From the NCBI GenBank assembly GCA_964445115.1, contig CAYUJU010000001.1:1-64000 (forward strand): DNA of 64,000 nucleotides, written 5' to 3'. The position numbers and the translations under genes are program-made. The DNA is from CAIJXJ01 sp964445115. GTDB taxonomy: Bacteria > Pseudomonadota > Gammaproteobacteria > Burkholderiales > Methylophilaceae. A model generated the notes under the pieces. That model was not told where the DNA came from, made no database searches, and worked only from the letters and a program-made list of their open reading frames with translations. This document shows, in pieces, positions 23,716 to 31,203 of the stretch (positions within the stretch are counted from its first letter, which is position 1; each line of letters begins with the position of its first letter).

Positions 23716-24639
23716 CTAAAGATCGGCGAGCGTGCGGACGTGGGCCGTGACGCTATCGGCCAGCGATACCAGGTCGTAGCCGCCTTCCAGCACTGAGACG
23801 ATGCGGTCATGTGCATAGCGACGGGCAATGTCCTTGATCTGGCGGGTGATCCAGATGTAATCATCGCGGATCAGGCCCAGTTCCGCCAGCGGGTCCTCAC
23901 GGTGTGCGTCGAACCCGGCTGAGACGAACAGGATTTCCGGCTTGAAACGCATCAGGGCCGGGATGATCTCGTTCTCGAACGCGGCACGGTAGGCCTCGCC
24001 ATTGGTGCCGGCAGGCAAGGGGATGTTCACCATCCGGTCGGTGCGCGTGTCCGCGCCTTTATGAGGGTAAAACGGGTGCTGGAACGTCGAACACAGCATC
24101 ACCTTGGGGTTCTTGCGGAAAATATCTTCTGTGCCATCGCCGTGATGCACGTCGAAATCGACGATCGCAGCGCGTGCGATGCCGTGCATTGCGATGGCGT
24201 GCGCTACGCCAACGGCTACGTTGTTGAATATGCAGAAGCCCGCGGCGTAAGCGCGGCCAGCGTGGTGGCCGGGCGGACGGATACAACAGAACGCGTTTTG
24301 CGCCCGGTTGGACATCACCAGATCGGTGGCGAGTACCACGGCACCTGCGGCATGCAGCGTGGCGGAGAGTGTCATCGGCCCCATGGCCGTATCGGCGTCC
24401 AACTTGATGATACCGGCCGGCGGGGCGATCTTGCGGATGTGCTGGACGTAGGCCTTGTCGTGCACGCGCAACAGCTGCTCGTCGGTGGCGAGTGGGGCGT
24501 CATGTAACTGGAGGTGATCGTACACCTGGGCGGCGATCAGCCTGTCCTTGATCGCCGAGATGCGCGCAGGCGATTCCGGATGGCTGCCGTCCATGACGTG
24601 CAGCAAGGTATCCGGATGGCTGATGAAGGCAGTATGCAT
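23716..24639 (-). CDS. Histone-deacetylase-family (acetyl-amide) hydrolase
   Basis: A 307-residue zinc hydrolase of the arginase/deacetylase fold, class II HDAC-like. Motifs: HPESPARISAI, RPPGHHAG (catalytic His pair), VDFDVHHGDGTEDIF (zinc ligands), SAGFDAHREDPLAEL and VLEGGYDL. Bacterial members act on acetylated polyamines or small acyl substrates; which one applies here cannot be read. The start MHTAFISHPD at 24639 is chosen by family similarity over a longer frame that would overlap rsgA. It lies 10 bp after rsgA. Confidence 0.92.
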   Translation of the reverse strand: MHTAFISHPDTLLHVMDGSHPESPARISAIKDRLIAAQVYDHLQLHDAPLATDEQLLRVHDKAYVQHIRKIAPPAGIIKLDADTAMGPMTLSATLHAAGAVVLATDLVMSNRAQNAFCCIRPPGHHAGRAYAAGFCIFNNVAVGVAHAIAMHGIARAAIVDFDVHHGDGTEDIFRKNPKVMLCSTFQHPFYPHKGADTRTDRMVNIPLPAGTNGEAYRAAFENEIIPALMRFKPEILFVSAGFDAHREDPLAELGLIRDDYIWITRQIKDIARRYAHDRIVSVLEGGYDLVSLADSVTAHVRTLADL

Positions 24640-24649
24640 GGTTGAAATG

Positions 24650-25522
24650 CTAACCGATTTCCGCGCGCAGTTTCTGGTATGTTTGCAGCCGGATGTCGCT
24701 GATCTTCCCATCCCGAACGGCATTCAGGATAGCGCAGTCAGGTTCCTGCAGGTGCCGGCAGTTGTTGAAGCGGCATTTGCCGAGGTACGGGCGGAATTCC
24801 ACGAACGTCATTTCCATCTCGTCCGTGGTGAGGTGGTTGAGGCCAAACTCCTGCAGGCCGGGGGAGTCGATCAGGTGGCTATCCGCGTCAAGGTGGTACA
24901 GGCGGGCCGAGGTGGTGGTGTGCTTGCCACTGTCCAGCACGTCAGAGATTTCCTGGGTGCGGGACTTGGCCTCAGGCAGCAACGCGTTCACCAGCGTGGA
25001 TTTCCCCATGCCGGATTGCCCCACCAGGACACTGGTTTCCCCCTGCAGCAGCGGCCGTAGCGCGCTGGCATCCTGCAGCGCCGAGAGCATTTGCACCCGG
25101 TATCCCAGCGTCTGGTACAGCGAGAGCTTGGCCAGTGCCGCAGGTGTTTCCGGCAGGTCGCTCTTGTTCAGCAGGATCAGCGCCCGGATCCCTGCTGCCT
25201 CCGCGGCGATCAGGCAGCGGTTGAGCAGGTCCTCGTAGAAACTTGGCACGGCCGCCAGCACGATGACGATCTGTGTCACGTTGGCCGCAAGGTATTTCTT
25301 GCGGAAGTCGTTGCTGCGGTAGAGCAAACTGCTGCGCGCATGCACCTGTTCGATCACGCCTTCGTGTTCGGCCGTCATGGCGAGGTCGACCCGGTCGCCG
25401 CAGGCGAGGTCGCCCTTTTTGCCGCGGGTGACGCAGCTTACCTGGCGACCGTCCGGCAGTTCGACATCGTAACGCTTGCCGAAGGAGGCGATGATCTGGC
25501 CCGTGAGGCTGGCTTGGCTCAT
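24650..25522 (-). CDS. rsgA: RsgA ribosome small-subunit-dependent GTPase
   Basis: GTPase that checks late 30S maturation. The 290-residue protein has an N-terminal OB domain, then the circularly permuted GTPase order G4 (LLNKSDLP), G1 (GQSGMGKSTLVNAL), G3 (DSPGLQEFGL), and a C-terminal zinc-knuckle Cys/His cluster (GKCRFNNCRHLQEPDC). These are all diagnostic. It is the gene before the deacetylase-family gene (10 bp). Confidence 0.97.
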   Translation of the reverse strand: MSQASLTGQIIASFGKRYDVELPDGRQVSCVTRGKKGDLACGDRVDLAMTAEHEGVIEQVHARSSLLYRSNDFRKKYLAANVTQIVIVLAAVPSFYEDLLNRCLIAAEAAGIRALILLNKSDLPETPAALAKLSLYQTLGYRVQMLSALQDASALRPLLQGETSVLVGQSGMGKSTLVNALLPEAKSRTQEISDVLDSGKHTTTSARLYHLDADSHLIDSPGLQEFGLNHLTTDEMEMTFVEFRPYLGKCRFNNCRHLQEPDCAILNAVRDGKISDIRLQTYQKLRAEIG

Positions 25523-25618
25523 GCGTTCCTCTTATGCGGGAAACAGACGCGATCGGGGAAAATCCTAAGGAATGGGTTCATGATTGGGTGTATACCCGAG
25601 TTCCGCTCGACGCGTCAA

Positions 25619-26059
25619 TCAGCGCCGGGCGCCGAAGAATTCCATGATCAGGAAATCTTCCAGACCGGCGTTGTCTTCCGGCTTGGTAGACAGGACGACG
25701 ACGCGGTCCAGGCGTTGTGATTCCCAGTTGAAGTCGCCCTGGTAGTGGCGGCGGATGATCTCGATCATCTTCTGCACCACCTTGCGTTTGATGTCTTCAT
25801 CCACGTCCGCTTCGATCTGGAAAAACTCCCGTCTGGCGTTGCTCGCGTTGGTGGTCCAGCCCTTGAAGGTGAACTGCGCCGTGGTTTGGCTCAGGTTGAC
25901 GATCTGGAACAGGCCATTGGTGCCGGGCTGCAGGTTACGCTGGATGATCTCGTCGCGCCGCTCACTTTCGGTCGGCAGACGCTCCTTCGCAGCGTGGGTG
26001 GCATTTTCACGCGCGGCGGATTCTTCTTCCTGCCGACGCTGTTCACGTCGCATCGCCAT
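25619..26059 (-). CDS. C-terminal part of a frameshifted membrane-anchored protein
   Basis: The 146 codons encode a charged helix (MRREQRRQEEESAARENA) followed by a compact alpha/beta domain (GLFQIVNLSQTTAQFTFKGW, DEDIKRKVVQKMIEIIRRHY) ending in EDFLIMEFFGARR. I do not recognise a named family. The frame stays open upstream of this ATG, running through QNAPTDLAEYM back to a seven-base G/C run at 26096-26102, where it would join the proline-rich, membrane-anchored fragment 26073-26462 if one base were removed. It is therefore probably the C-terminal half of one 280-residue protein. Confidence 0.7.
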   Translation of the reverse strand: MAMRREQRRQEEESAARENATHAAKERLPTESERRDEIIQRNLQPGTNGLFQIVNLSQTTAQFTFKGWTTNASNARREFFQIEADVDEDIKRKVVQKMIEIIRRHYQGDFNWESQRLDRVVVLSTKPEDNAGLEDFLIMEFFGARR

Positions 26060-26072
26060 GTATTCGGCTAGA

Positions 26073-26462
26073 TCAGTCGGCGCGTTTTGCGGTGCGGGGG
26101 GGCGCTGGTGTCGTCGGGGGCCTTACGGGAGGCGGTTCGACCGGTAGCCGGAGCGGCGAGGGCGCTGGCGTGGCGATGACCTTGGGCGGAAGAACGGGCT
26201 TGGGTTTCCGAGCGGGTTTGGGTGCTGGCTGTGGCGGGGGCAGCGGTTCTACGGCCGGCGTCTCGGGCGCCGGCGTGGGCTTGGGGCGTGCCAGTTCAAG
26301 TTGCATGACCAGCGGGGGTGCCGGGATGGCAGCGTCGTTCGGTTCCAGCAACTTTTTCGCGTAGTGAGCGAGCAGCAGCAGGTGAATCAGCAACGATACC
26401 AGCACTGCCACCAGCATGCCGCGGTCGAGCCGTAGCTGAATGGCGATTTCCCGGTTTCGCAT
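26073..26462 (-). CDS. N-terminal part of a frameshifted TonB-like anchored protein
   Basis: The 129 codons encode one N-terminal membrane segment (GMLVAVLVSLLIHLLLLAHYA), the pattern of TonB/TolA-type proteins, and then a long Pro/Lys/Ala-rich stretch (about residues 45-125) suited to spanning the periplasm. The frame then runs into a stop 20 nt after a run of seven C (minus strand). The C-terminal domain lies in another frame (25619-26059). It is not TonB proper, since the downstream domain is not the TonB C-terminal fold by eye. It lies 89 bp after the yhcH-family gene. Confidence 0.7.
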   Translation of the reverse strand: MRNREIAIQLRLDRGMLVAVLVSLLIHLLLLAHYAKKLLEPNDAAIPAPPLVMQLELARPKPTPAPETPAVEPLPPPQPAPKPARKPKPVLPPKVIATPAPSPLRLPVEPPPVRPPTTPAPPRTAKRAD

Positions 26463-26551
26463 GGGTTTCCAGCCCGGGGGGAGGGCAGCGTCTGGGTGGA
26501 GCAGCGGTTTCAAGCGAGTGTGTCGATGTATGGAGAGGGTATTCCGGCAAC

Positions 26552-27010
26552 TTAGATTCCCGGCTGGACAGCAACCTTGAACACGGCTTTTCGTATCCAC
26601 CCGTTGCCGACCAGCGGGGCGTGCGCATCTTCCGGAAAAAAGATGCAGTAGGCCCCCGCCGGTGTCGCGATCCACGCATCGGCACGGTCATGAAAAAAAC
26701 GGATGTCTTTTTCCGCCAGATAGTCGCTCACGGGGGCGTGGCAATCGGCCAGCGGTTTCCAGCCCATCTCGTCCACGCCTTCCAACACCAGTTGAATGTC
26801 GATATAACGACGGTGGCACTCCAGTTGCGCCTCCTGTTGGGTGCGCGCCTGTACATGCTGGATCACGACGAACAGGTCATCACCCAGGATCTTGTGGCGT
26901 CCCGGGGCGAGCGCGTTCAGGTCATGTTCACGCATGAAGGCGAATGCCTGCGCGAACAGCGGGTGCAGGCTGGCGTGGCGGTCGGCGTTGGCGAGGGTGT
27001 CGAGGATCAT
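26552..27010 (-). CDS. YhcH/YjgK/YiaL family protein
   Basis: A 152-residue cupin-like protein with family motifs HKILGDDLFVVIQ, ECHRRYIDIQLVLEG, DIRFFHD and FFPEDAHAPL. Family members include sugar anomerases and the beta subunit of evolved beta-galactosidase; metal-binding His/Glu residues (H in ECHRRY, H in DAHAP) are present. The substrate is unknown. It follows ycaO by 13 bp, so it is probably cotranscribed. The start at 27010 is used because the product begins MILDTLANADRH like relatives. Confidence 0.88.
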   Translation of the reverse strand: MILDTLANADRHASLHPLFAQAFAFMREHDLNALAPGRHKILGDDLFVVIQHVQARTQQEAQLECHRRYIDIQLVLEGVDEMGWKPLADCHAPVSDYLAEKDIRFFHDRADAWIATPAGAYCIFFPEDAHAPLVGNGWIRKAVFKVAVQPGI

Positions 27011-27023
27011 GGATGTCAGCCCT

Positions 27024-28736
27024 TTACTTCCAGATTTTGCGATATGCCTCCAGCAAGCGCTGGTGCATCTGGCTGCCTTCCATGTTCGGCCCAAGCGAGT
27101 CGAGGCCGAAGAAACGTTCCTCCTGATTGAGCAGCGCCTGCGCCTGACGGAAAGTCTCTTCTCCATAGAGCAGCTGCAAGCTGGTCTCGAAGGATTCGGT
27201 TTCTTCCAGTTGCACCATGTCGCTGATGCAGCGGTACACGCGCTGGCGCTGGGCATCCAGTTGCCCGAACTGCGCGATCCAGCTGCAGCCGTCGAGGATG
27301 GTGTCGTCGTCACCGATGGCAAGCCCCAGCAGTGCCTTGAGCTCGCCGACGCGCAGGTCGGCCCAGGCCGTACCGGGGTCGGCGCACAGGCCGATCAGGG
27401 TCGTGATGGGCAGGATGTCGGCAAGATCGAGTTCCTGCAGGGTATCGAGCAGATCTTCGCATTCCTCTTGGGACAGCTCCTGAACGCGCAGCAGGGCGGG
27501 GCGAACCAGATTGCCGACGGTGTTGTTTTCCCACTGCAGTTCGTCGATCGGGTAGATCTCGGACATGCCTGGCACGAAGATGCGGCAGGCGTACACACCC
27601 AGATGGGTGAAGTCGGCGATATAGATGTCGTGGCCGCTGGCGTGGATGGTGTTCACGCACCAGTGATAATCTTCCTCGGTCGTGGTCCCGAAATTCCAGT
27701 TCACGAATTCATAATCCGGCGTATTGCTCAGGAAGTTCCAGCTGATCACGCCGCTGGAATCGACGAAGTGGATTTCCAGATTCTGCGCATCGGCGATTTC
27801 TTCCATGTCGAAACCGGGTGCGGCGAAGCCTTTGAGCGTGTTGAGCGCGCGGCCTTGCAGCAATTCGGTCAGGGCCCGTTCCAACGCCACCTCGAAGCGC
27901 GGGTGGGCGCCAAAGCTGGCGAATACGCCCTGGTCTTCCGGGTGCAGCAGGGTGACATTCATCACCGGATACTGCCCACCCAGCGATGCGTCCTTGACCA
28001 GAATGCCGAAGCCCGCTTCACGCAGGCCTCGGATGCCAGCTGCGATGCGCGGATAACGGTTGATCACGGCTTCCGGCACGTCCGGCAGACACAAGCCGTC
28101 GCGGATGATGCGGAACTTGATGTCACGCTCGAAAATCTCTGACAGCGCCTGTGTGCGGGCTTCCATCATGGTGTTGCCAGCCGACATGCCGTTGCTGACG
28201 TAAATGTTGCCGATGACATTGACCGGGAAGAACACGGTCTGGCCATCCCGCAGGCGCTGATACGGAATCGCGCAGATGCCGCGCTCGGCATTGCCAGAGT
28301 TCAGGTCGATCAGATCGCCTGCAGGCACGGCTTGTTCCGGGTTGTAAAACTGCTGGAGTTCGGGGGTCAGAATCCCTGTCGGCCAAGCATCCCCCTCCAC
28401 CGGAAACCACTGTTCGTTGGGGTAATGCACGAATGCCTTCTGGCTGATGGTCTCGCCCAGATAGAAGTGCGTCCAGAAATAGTTGGTGCTCAGGCGCTCG
28501 AAGTACTCGCCCAGTGCGCTGGCCCGAGCCGCGAGCTGCGAAGCGCCCTTGCCGTTGCTGAACAGGCGCGGACAGTCGCGGTCGCTGATATGCACCGACC
28601 AGATGTTCTCGATTTCGTTGAGCCAGGAGCGCTCCTCAACCACGATGCCGAGGGCATCCAGTTTTCCTTGCAGCGTGCGGATGGAAGATTCGAGCGAGGC
28701 ATCCTTGCTCGGGATGAAGGTTTCGGTGGTGGTCAT
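27024..28736 (-). CDS. ycaO: YcaO, ribosomal protein S12 methylthiotransferase accessory factor
   Basis: An ATP-dependent YcaO-fold enzyme of 570 residues, close to the 586 of E. coli YcaO, which assists RimO in beta-methylthiolation of S12 Asp88. The fold is seen in RASALGEYFERLS, MSAGNTMMEARTQALSEIFERD, HPRFEVALERALTELLQGR and DIYIADFTHLGVYACRIFVPGMSEIYP. A C-terminal TPR-like extension follows (from about residue 440), as in the E. coli protein. No adjacent RiPP precursor or dehydrogenase gene is visible, which argues for the housekeeping YcaO. rimO is present at 60343-61665 in this window. Confidence 0.92.
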   Translation of the reverse strand: MTTTETFIPSKDASLESSIRTLQGKLDALGIVVEERSWLNEIENIWSVHISDRDCPRLFSNGKGASQLAARASALGEYFERLSTNYFWTHFYLGETISQKAFVHYPNEQWFPVEGDAWPTGILTPELQQFYNPEQAVPAGDLIDLNSGNAERGICAIPYQRLRDGQTVFFPVNVIGNIYVSNGMSAGNTMMEARTQALSEIFERDIKFRIIRDGLCLPDVPEAVINRYPRIAAGIRGLREAGFGILVKDASLGGQYPVMNVTLLHPEDQGVFASFGAHPRFEVALERALTELLQGRALNTLKGFAAPGFDMEEIADAQNLEIHFVDSSGVISWNFLSNTPDYEFVNWNFGTTTEEDYHWCVNTIHASGHDIYIADFTHLGVYACRIFVPGMSEIYPIDELQWENNTVGNLVRPALLRVQELSQEECEDLLDTLQELDLADILPITTLIGLCADPGTAWADLRVGELKALLGLAIGDDDTILDGCSWIAQFGQLDAQRQRVYRCISDMVQLEETESFETSLQLLYGEETFRQAQALLNQEERFFGLDSLGPNMEGSQMHQRLLEAYRKIWK

Positions 28737-28837
28737 GGGGTAGGCTTGTGAAGAAAGGCCGACAGAATATCAGGGTGTGGCAGCTGCGCACAGGGAGGGA
28801 GGCGGCCAGTTCCCACTGACCAGCCTGCCCCAGAGGT

Positions 28838-29152
28838 TTACTTCTCGAACTTGTAATAGGCCTTGTTCAGGTAGCTGGCGACGTGCATTTCCTCGTCTTC
28901 GAACCACTTCAATCCGAGGTTGGTGTTGCAGTTGCGGATCTGGGCGATCAGGCCCTTCGGGCTTTTGACACGGCGATCTTCACGGGTGTAGATGCCGGAG
29001 CCATCCCCCCCGAAGCTGGAGGCGTGGCAGGAGATGCAGTGTTTGTCGATCATCTGCTTACCGATTTTGGCATCGCCCGCAGCAAACGGATCGGCATGGG
29101 CAAAGGACGCAACGGTACAGAGCAGCGCGGTGGCAGTCAGGCGAGTCAGCAT
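28838..29152 (-). CDS. Small periplasmic class I cytochrome c
   Basis: A 104-residue precursor with a Sec signal (MLTRLTATALLCTVASFAHA) and one haem site CISCH near residue 39. A Met in DEEMHVASYLN near residue 90 is the likely second axial ligand. The domain is small, as in soluble electron carriers. It lies 10 bp after the Ste24-type protease gene and 101 bp before ycaO on the same strand. The redox partner cannot be read. Confidence 0.9.
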   Translation of the reverse strand: MLTRLTATALLCTVASFAHADPFAAGDAKIGKQMIDKHCISCHASSFGGDGSGIYTREDRRVKSPKGLIAQIRNCNTNLGLKWFEDEEMHVASYLNKAYYKFEK

Positions 29153-29162
29153 GGCGATCTCC

Positions 29163-30404
29163 TCAGGCGGTTTCCAGCTTCGCGATACGAATGCTGGCGG
29201 GCGGATGCGAATCGTAAAAGGCGGAATGCAGCGGGTCCGGCGTCAGGGTCGAAGCATTGTCGCGATATAGCTTGACCAGCGCTTCGATCAAATGGCGTGC
29301 GCTGGCATGCTTGGCGGCATAAGCATCCGCTTCGAATTCGTTCTGGCGGGCATAGCTGGACAACAGGGGCCGTAGCAGGAAGGTAAACACCGGGCTCACC
29401 AGCAAAAACAGCAACAGGGCCATGTGGTTGCTGGGGTTGGCAACGCCCAGGCTGGTAAAGAACCACGGCTGCTGCACCAGCCAGCCGAGCAAGGCCAGAC
29501 CGGCAAAACTGATGCCAAACAGCATGGCGATGCGTTTGATCACGTGGTGATGCCGGAAGTGGCCGAGCTCGTGCGCCAGCACCGCCTCGATTTCGTCCGC
29601 ATCAAGACGATCCAGCAGGGTATCGAAAAACACCACGCGCTTGCTGGCGCCGAACCCGGTGAAGTAGGCGTTGCCGTGGCTGCTGCGGCTGGACCCGTCC
29701 ATGACAAACAGGCCTTGCGACTTGAAGCCACATTTGGCCAGCAGCGACTCGATGCGGGTTTTCAGTGCTTCATCAGCCAACGGCTGGAACTTGTTGAATA
29801 GCGGTGCGATGAAAGTCGGGTACACGGCCAGCATCAGCAGGTTGAACGCGGACCACAGTACCCACAAATAAAGCCACCACCACGTACCGGCGCCTTGCAT
29901 CAGCCATAGCGCGGCGAAAAGTAGCGGTGCACCCATCACCAAGCCCACCAGCGCGTGCTTGATCAGGTCGGTGAAGAACATCGCACGCGTCATTTTGTTG
30001 AAGCCAAAGCGCTCGTCGATGACGAAGGACTTATAGTAATCGAGCGGGATATCGACCAGGCTGCTGATCACGAAGGCGCTGACGATGACCAGCGCACCGC
30101 GCAGCAAAGGCGAGTCCGGCAATGTGCCGAGCCAACTCGCATCCAGCCATTGCAACACGCCACCCAGCGTCAGCGTGAACAGCAACACCGCCTGCACTAC
30201 GGCTTCGGTCATTACCAGTCGTGTCTTGGCCGTCGAGTAATCGGCGGCCTTCTGGTGAGCTTCCAGGCTGATGCTTGCTGCGAACGCAGCAGGCACCTGT
30301 TGGCGATGTGATTGTACATGCGCAATGTGGCGGCGACCCAACCAGAGTCGCACGAGAACGGTGATGGTAAGCAGGATAAGAAAGACGCTGGTAAAGATGG
30401 TCAT
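29163..30404 (-). CDS. M48 family integral-membrane protease (Ste24/CAAX-protease type)
   Basis: A 413-residue zinc metalloprotease with several membrane segments and the catalytic HELGH in AVLAHELGHFRHHH, plus the third ligand Glu in RQNEFEADAYAAKH. This is the full-length Ste24-like type, unlike the periplasmic M48 lipoprotein-like enzyme at 45616. In bacteria these enzymes take part in membrane protein quality control; no prenyl-protein role is implied. It is the first gene of the run toward cytochrome c and ycaO, and is divergent from orn. Confidence 0.93.
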   Translation of the reverse strand: MTIFTSVFLILLTITVLVRLWLGRRHIAHVQSHRQQVPAAFAASISLEAHQKAADYSTAKTRLVMTEAVVQAVLLFTLTLGGVLQWLDASWLGTLPDSPLLRGALVIVSAFVISSLVDIPLDYYKSFVIDERFGFNKMTRAMFFTDLIKHALVGLVMGAPLLFAALWLMQGAGTWWWLYLWVLWSAFNLLMLAVYPTFIAPLFNKFQPLADEALKTRIESLLAKCGFKSQGLFVMDGSSRSSHGNAYFTGFGASKRVVFFDTLLDRLDADEIEAVLAHELGHFRHHHVIKRIAMLFGISFAGLALLGWLVQQPWFFTSLGVANPSNHMALLLFLLVSPVFTFLLRPLLSSYARQNEFEADAYAAKHASARHLIEALVKLYRDNASTLTPDPLHSAFYDSHPPASIRIAKLETA

Positions 30405-30462
30405 GATGGATTTCGGTTAAACTCGGTGTTTTTTCGATGCGGGAAAATCCGGAAGGTTCATT

Positions 30463-31014
30463 ATGGCACAAGACAATAACAATCTGATTTGGGTGGACAT
30501 GGAAATGAGCGGCCTGCTGCCGGACAGCGACGTCATTCTGGAATTGGCAGCAGTAGTGACCGATTCCAACCTGAACGTGATTGCAGAGTCCCCCGTGTTG
30601 GTCGTTCACCAGAGCGATGCAGTGTTGGATGGAATGGATGCTTGGAACAAGGGGACGCATGGCAAGTCCGGTCTGATCGACAAGGTCAAGGCCTCCACGC
30701 TTTCCGAAGCCGATGCCGAGGCCCAGATGCTGGAATTTCTGAAGCAGTACGTGCCTGCCAGTAAATCGCCGATGTGTGGCAATTCCATCGGCCAGGACCG
30801 CCGCTTCATGGCCAACTATATGCCCAAGCTCGAGGCCTATTTCCACTACCGCAACCTCGATGTCAGCACCCTGAAGGAACTGGCGCGTCGCTGGCGTCCC
30901 AAGATGTATGACGGGTTCAAAAAAGCGAATGCCCATACAGCGTTGGCCGATATTTACGAGTCCATTGAAGAACTGAAGTATTACCGCGAGCACTTCCTGC
31001 GTACGGAAGAGTAA
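30463..31014 (+). CDS. orn: Oligoribonuclease
   Basis: Degrades 2-5 nt RNA fragments and the linear dinucleotide pGpG from c-di-GMP breakdown. The 183-residue DEDDh exonuclease has the Exo I motif WVDMEMSGL, the Exo II region GNSIGQDRRFM and Exo III (AHTALADIYESI). This matters for the GGDEF-EAL protein in the window, whose EAL product is pGpG. It is divergent from the M48 gene with 58 bp between. Confidence 0.97.
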   Translation: MAQDNNNLIWVDMEMSGLLPDSDVILELAAVVTDSNLNVIAESPVLVVHQSDAVLDGMDAWNKGTHGKSGLIDKVKASTLSEADAEAQMLEFLKQYVPASKSPMCGNSIGQDRRFMANYMPKLEAYFHYRNLDVSTLKELARRWRPKMYDGFKKANAHTALADIYESIEELKYYREHFLRTEE

Positions 31015-31039
31015 AAAAAGAGGGCGCCAAGAGGCGCCC
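31013..31039 (-). terminator. GC hairpin just after orn, T-tract on the minus strand
   Basis: GGGCGCC (31022-31028) pairs with GGCGCCC (31033-31039), loop AAGA. On the minus strand it is followed by a run of T, but on the plus strand it has no T-tract. It would stop a minus-strand transcript that is not glgA, since glgA already has a terminator at 31151-31189. Confidence 0.6.
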
Positions 31040-31150
31040 GAAGGGAGGAGATTTCAGCTTTGGAGAAAGCTCGCCAATAACAAAGCAAACCACATGCCAA
31101 CTCGAAAGTTCGCTACGCATCTTAAATATTGTTTGTGACAGTGATATGAC

Positions 31151-31189
31151 AACAAAAAACCCCGCTCGAACGGTGCGGGGTTTTTTGTT
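31151..31189. terminator. Bidirectional terminator between orn and glgA
   Basis: AACAAAAAACCCCGC pairs with GCGGGGTTTTTTGTT around a 9-nt loop. It fits both glgA (minus) and any plus-strand transcript running on from orn. Confidence 0.9.
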
Positions 31190-31203
31190 GGCGGTGGCAG
31201 GTG

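Noticed and set aside
26073..26462. Calling the fragment TonB
   Set aside because: The anchor and Pro-rich stretch look like TonB, but the downstream domain does not show the TonB C-terminal pattern and no exbB/exbD are adjacent.
27024..28736. YcaO as part of a RiPP (azoline) biosynthetic cluster
   Set aside because: No precursor peptide, dehydrogenase or E1-like partner gene is nearby, and the length and C-terminal extension fit housekeeping YcaO.
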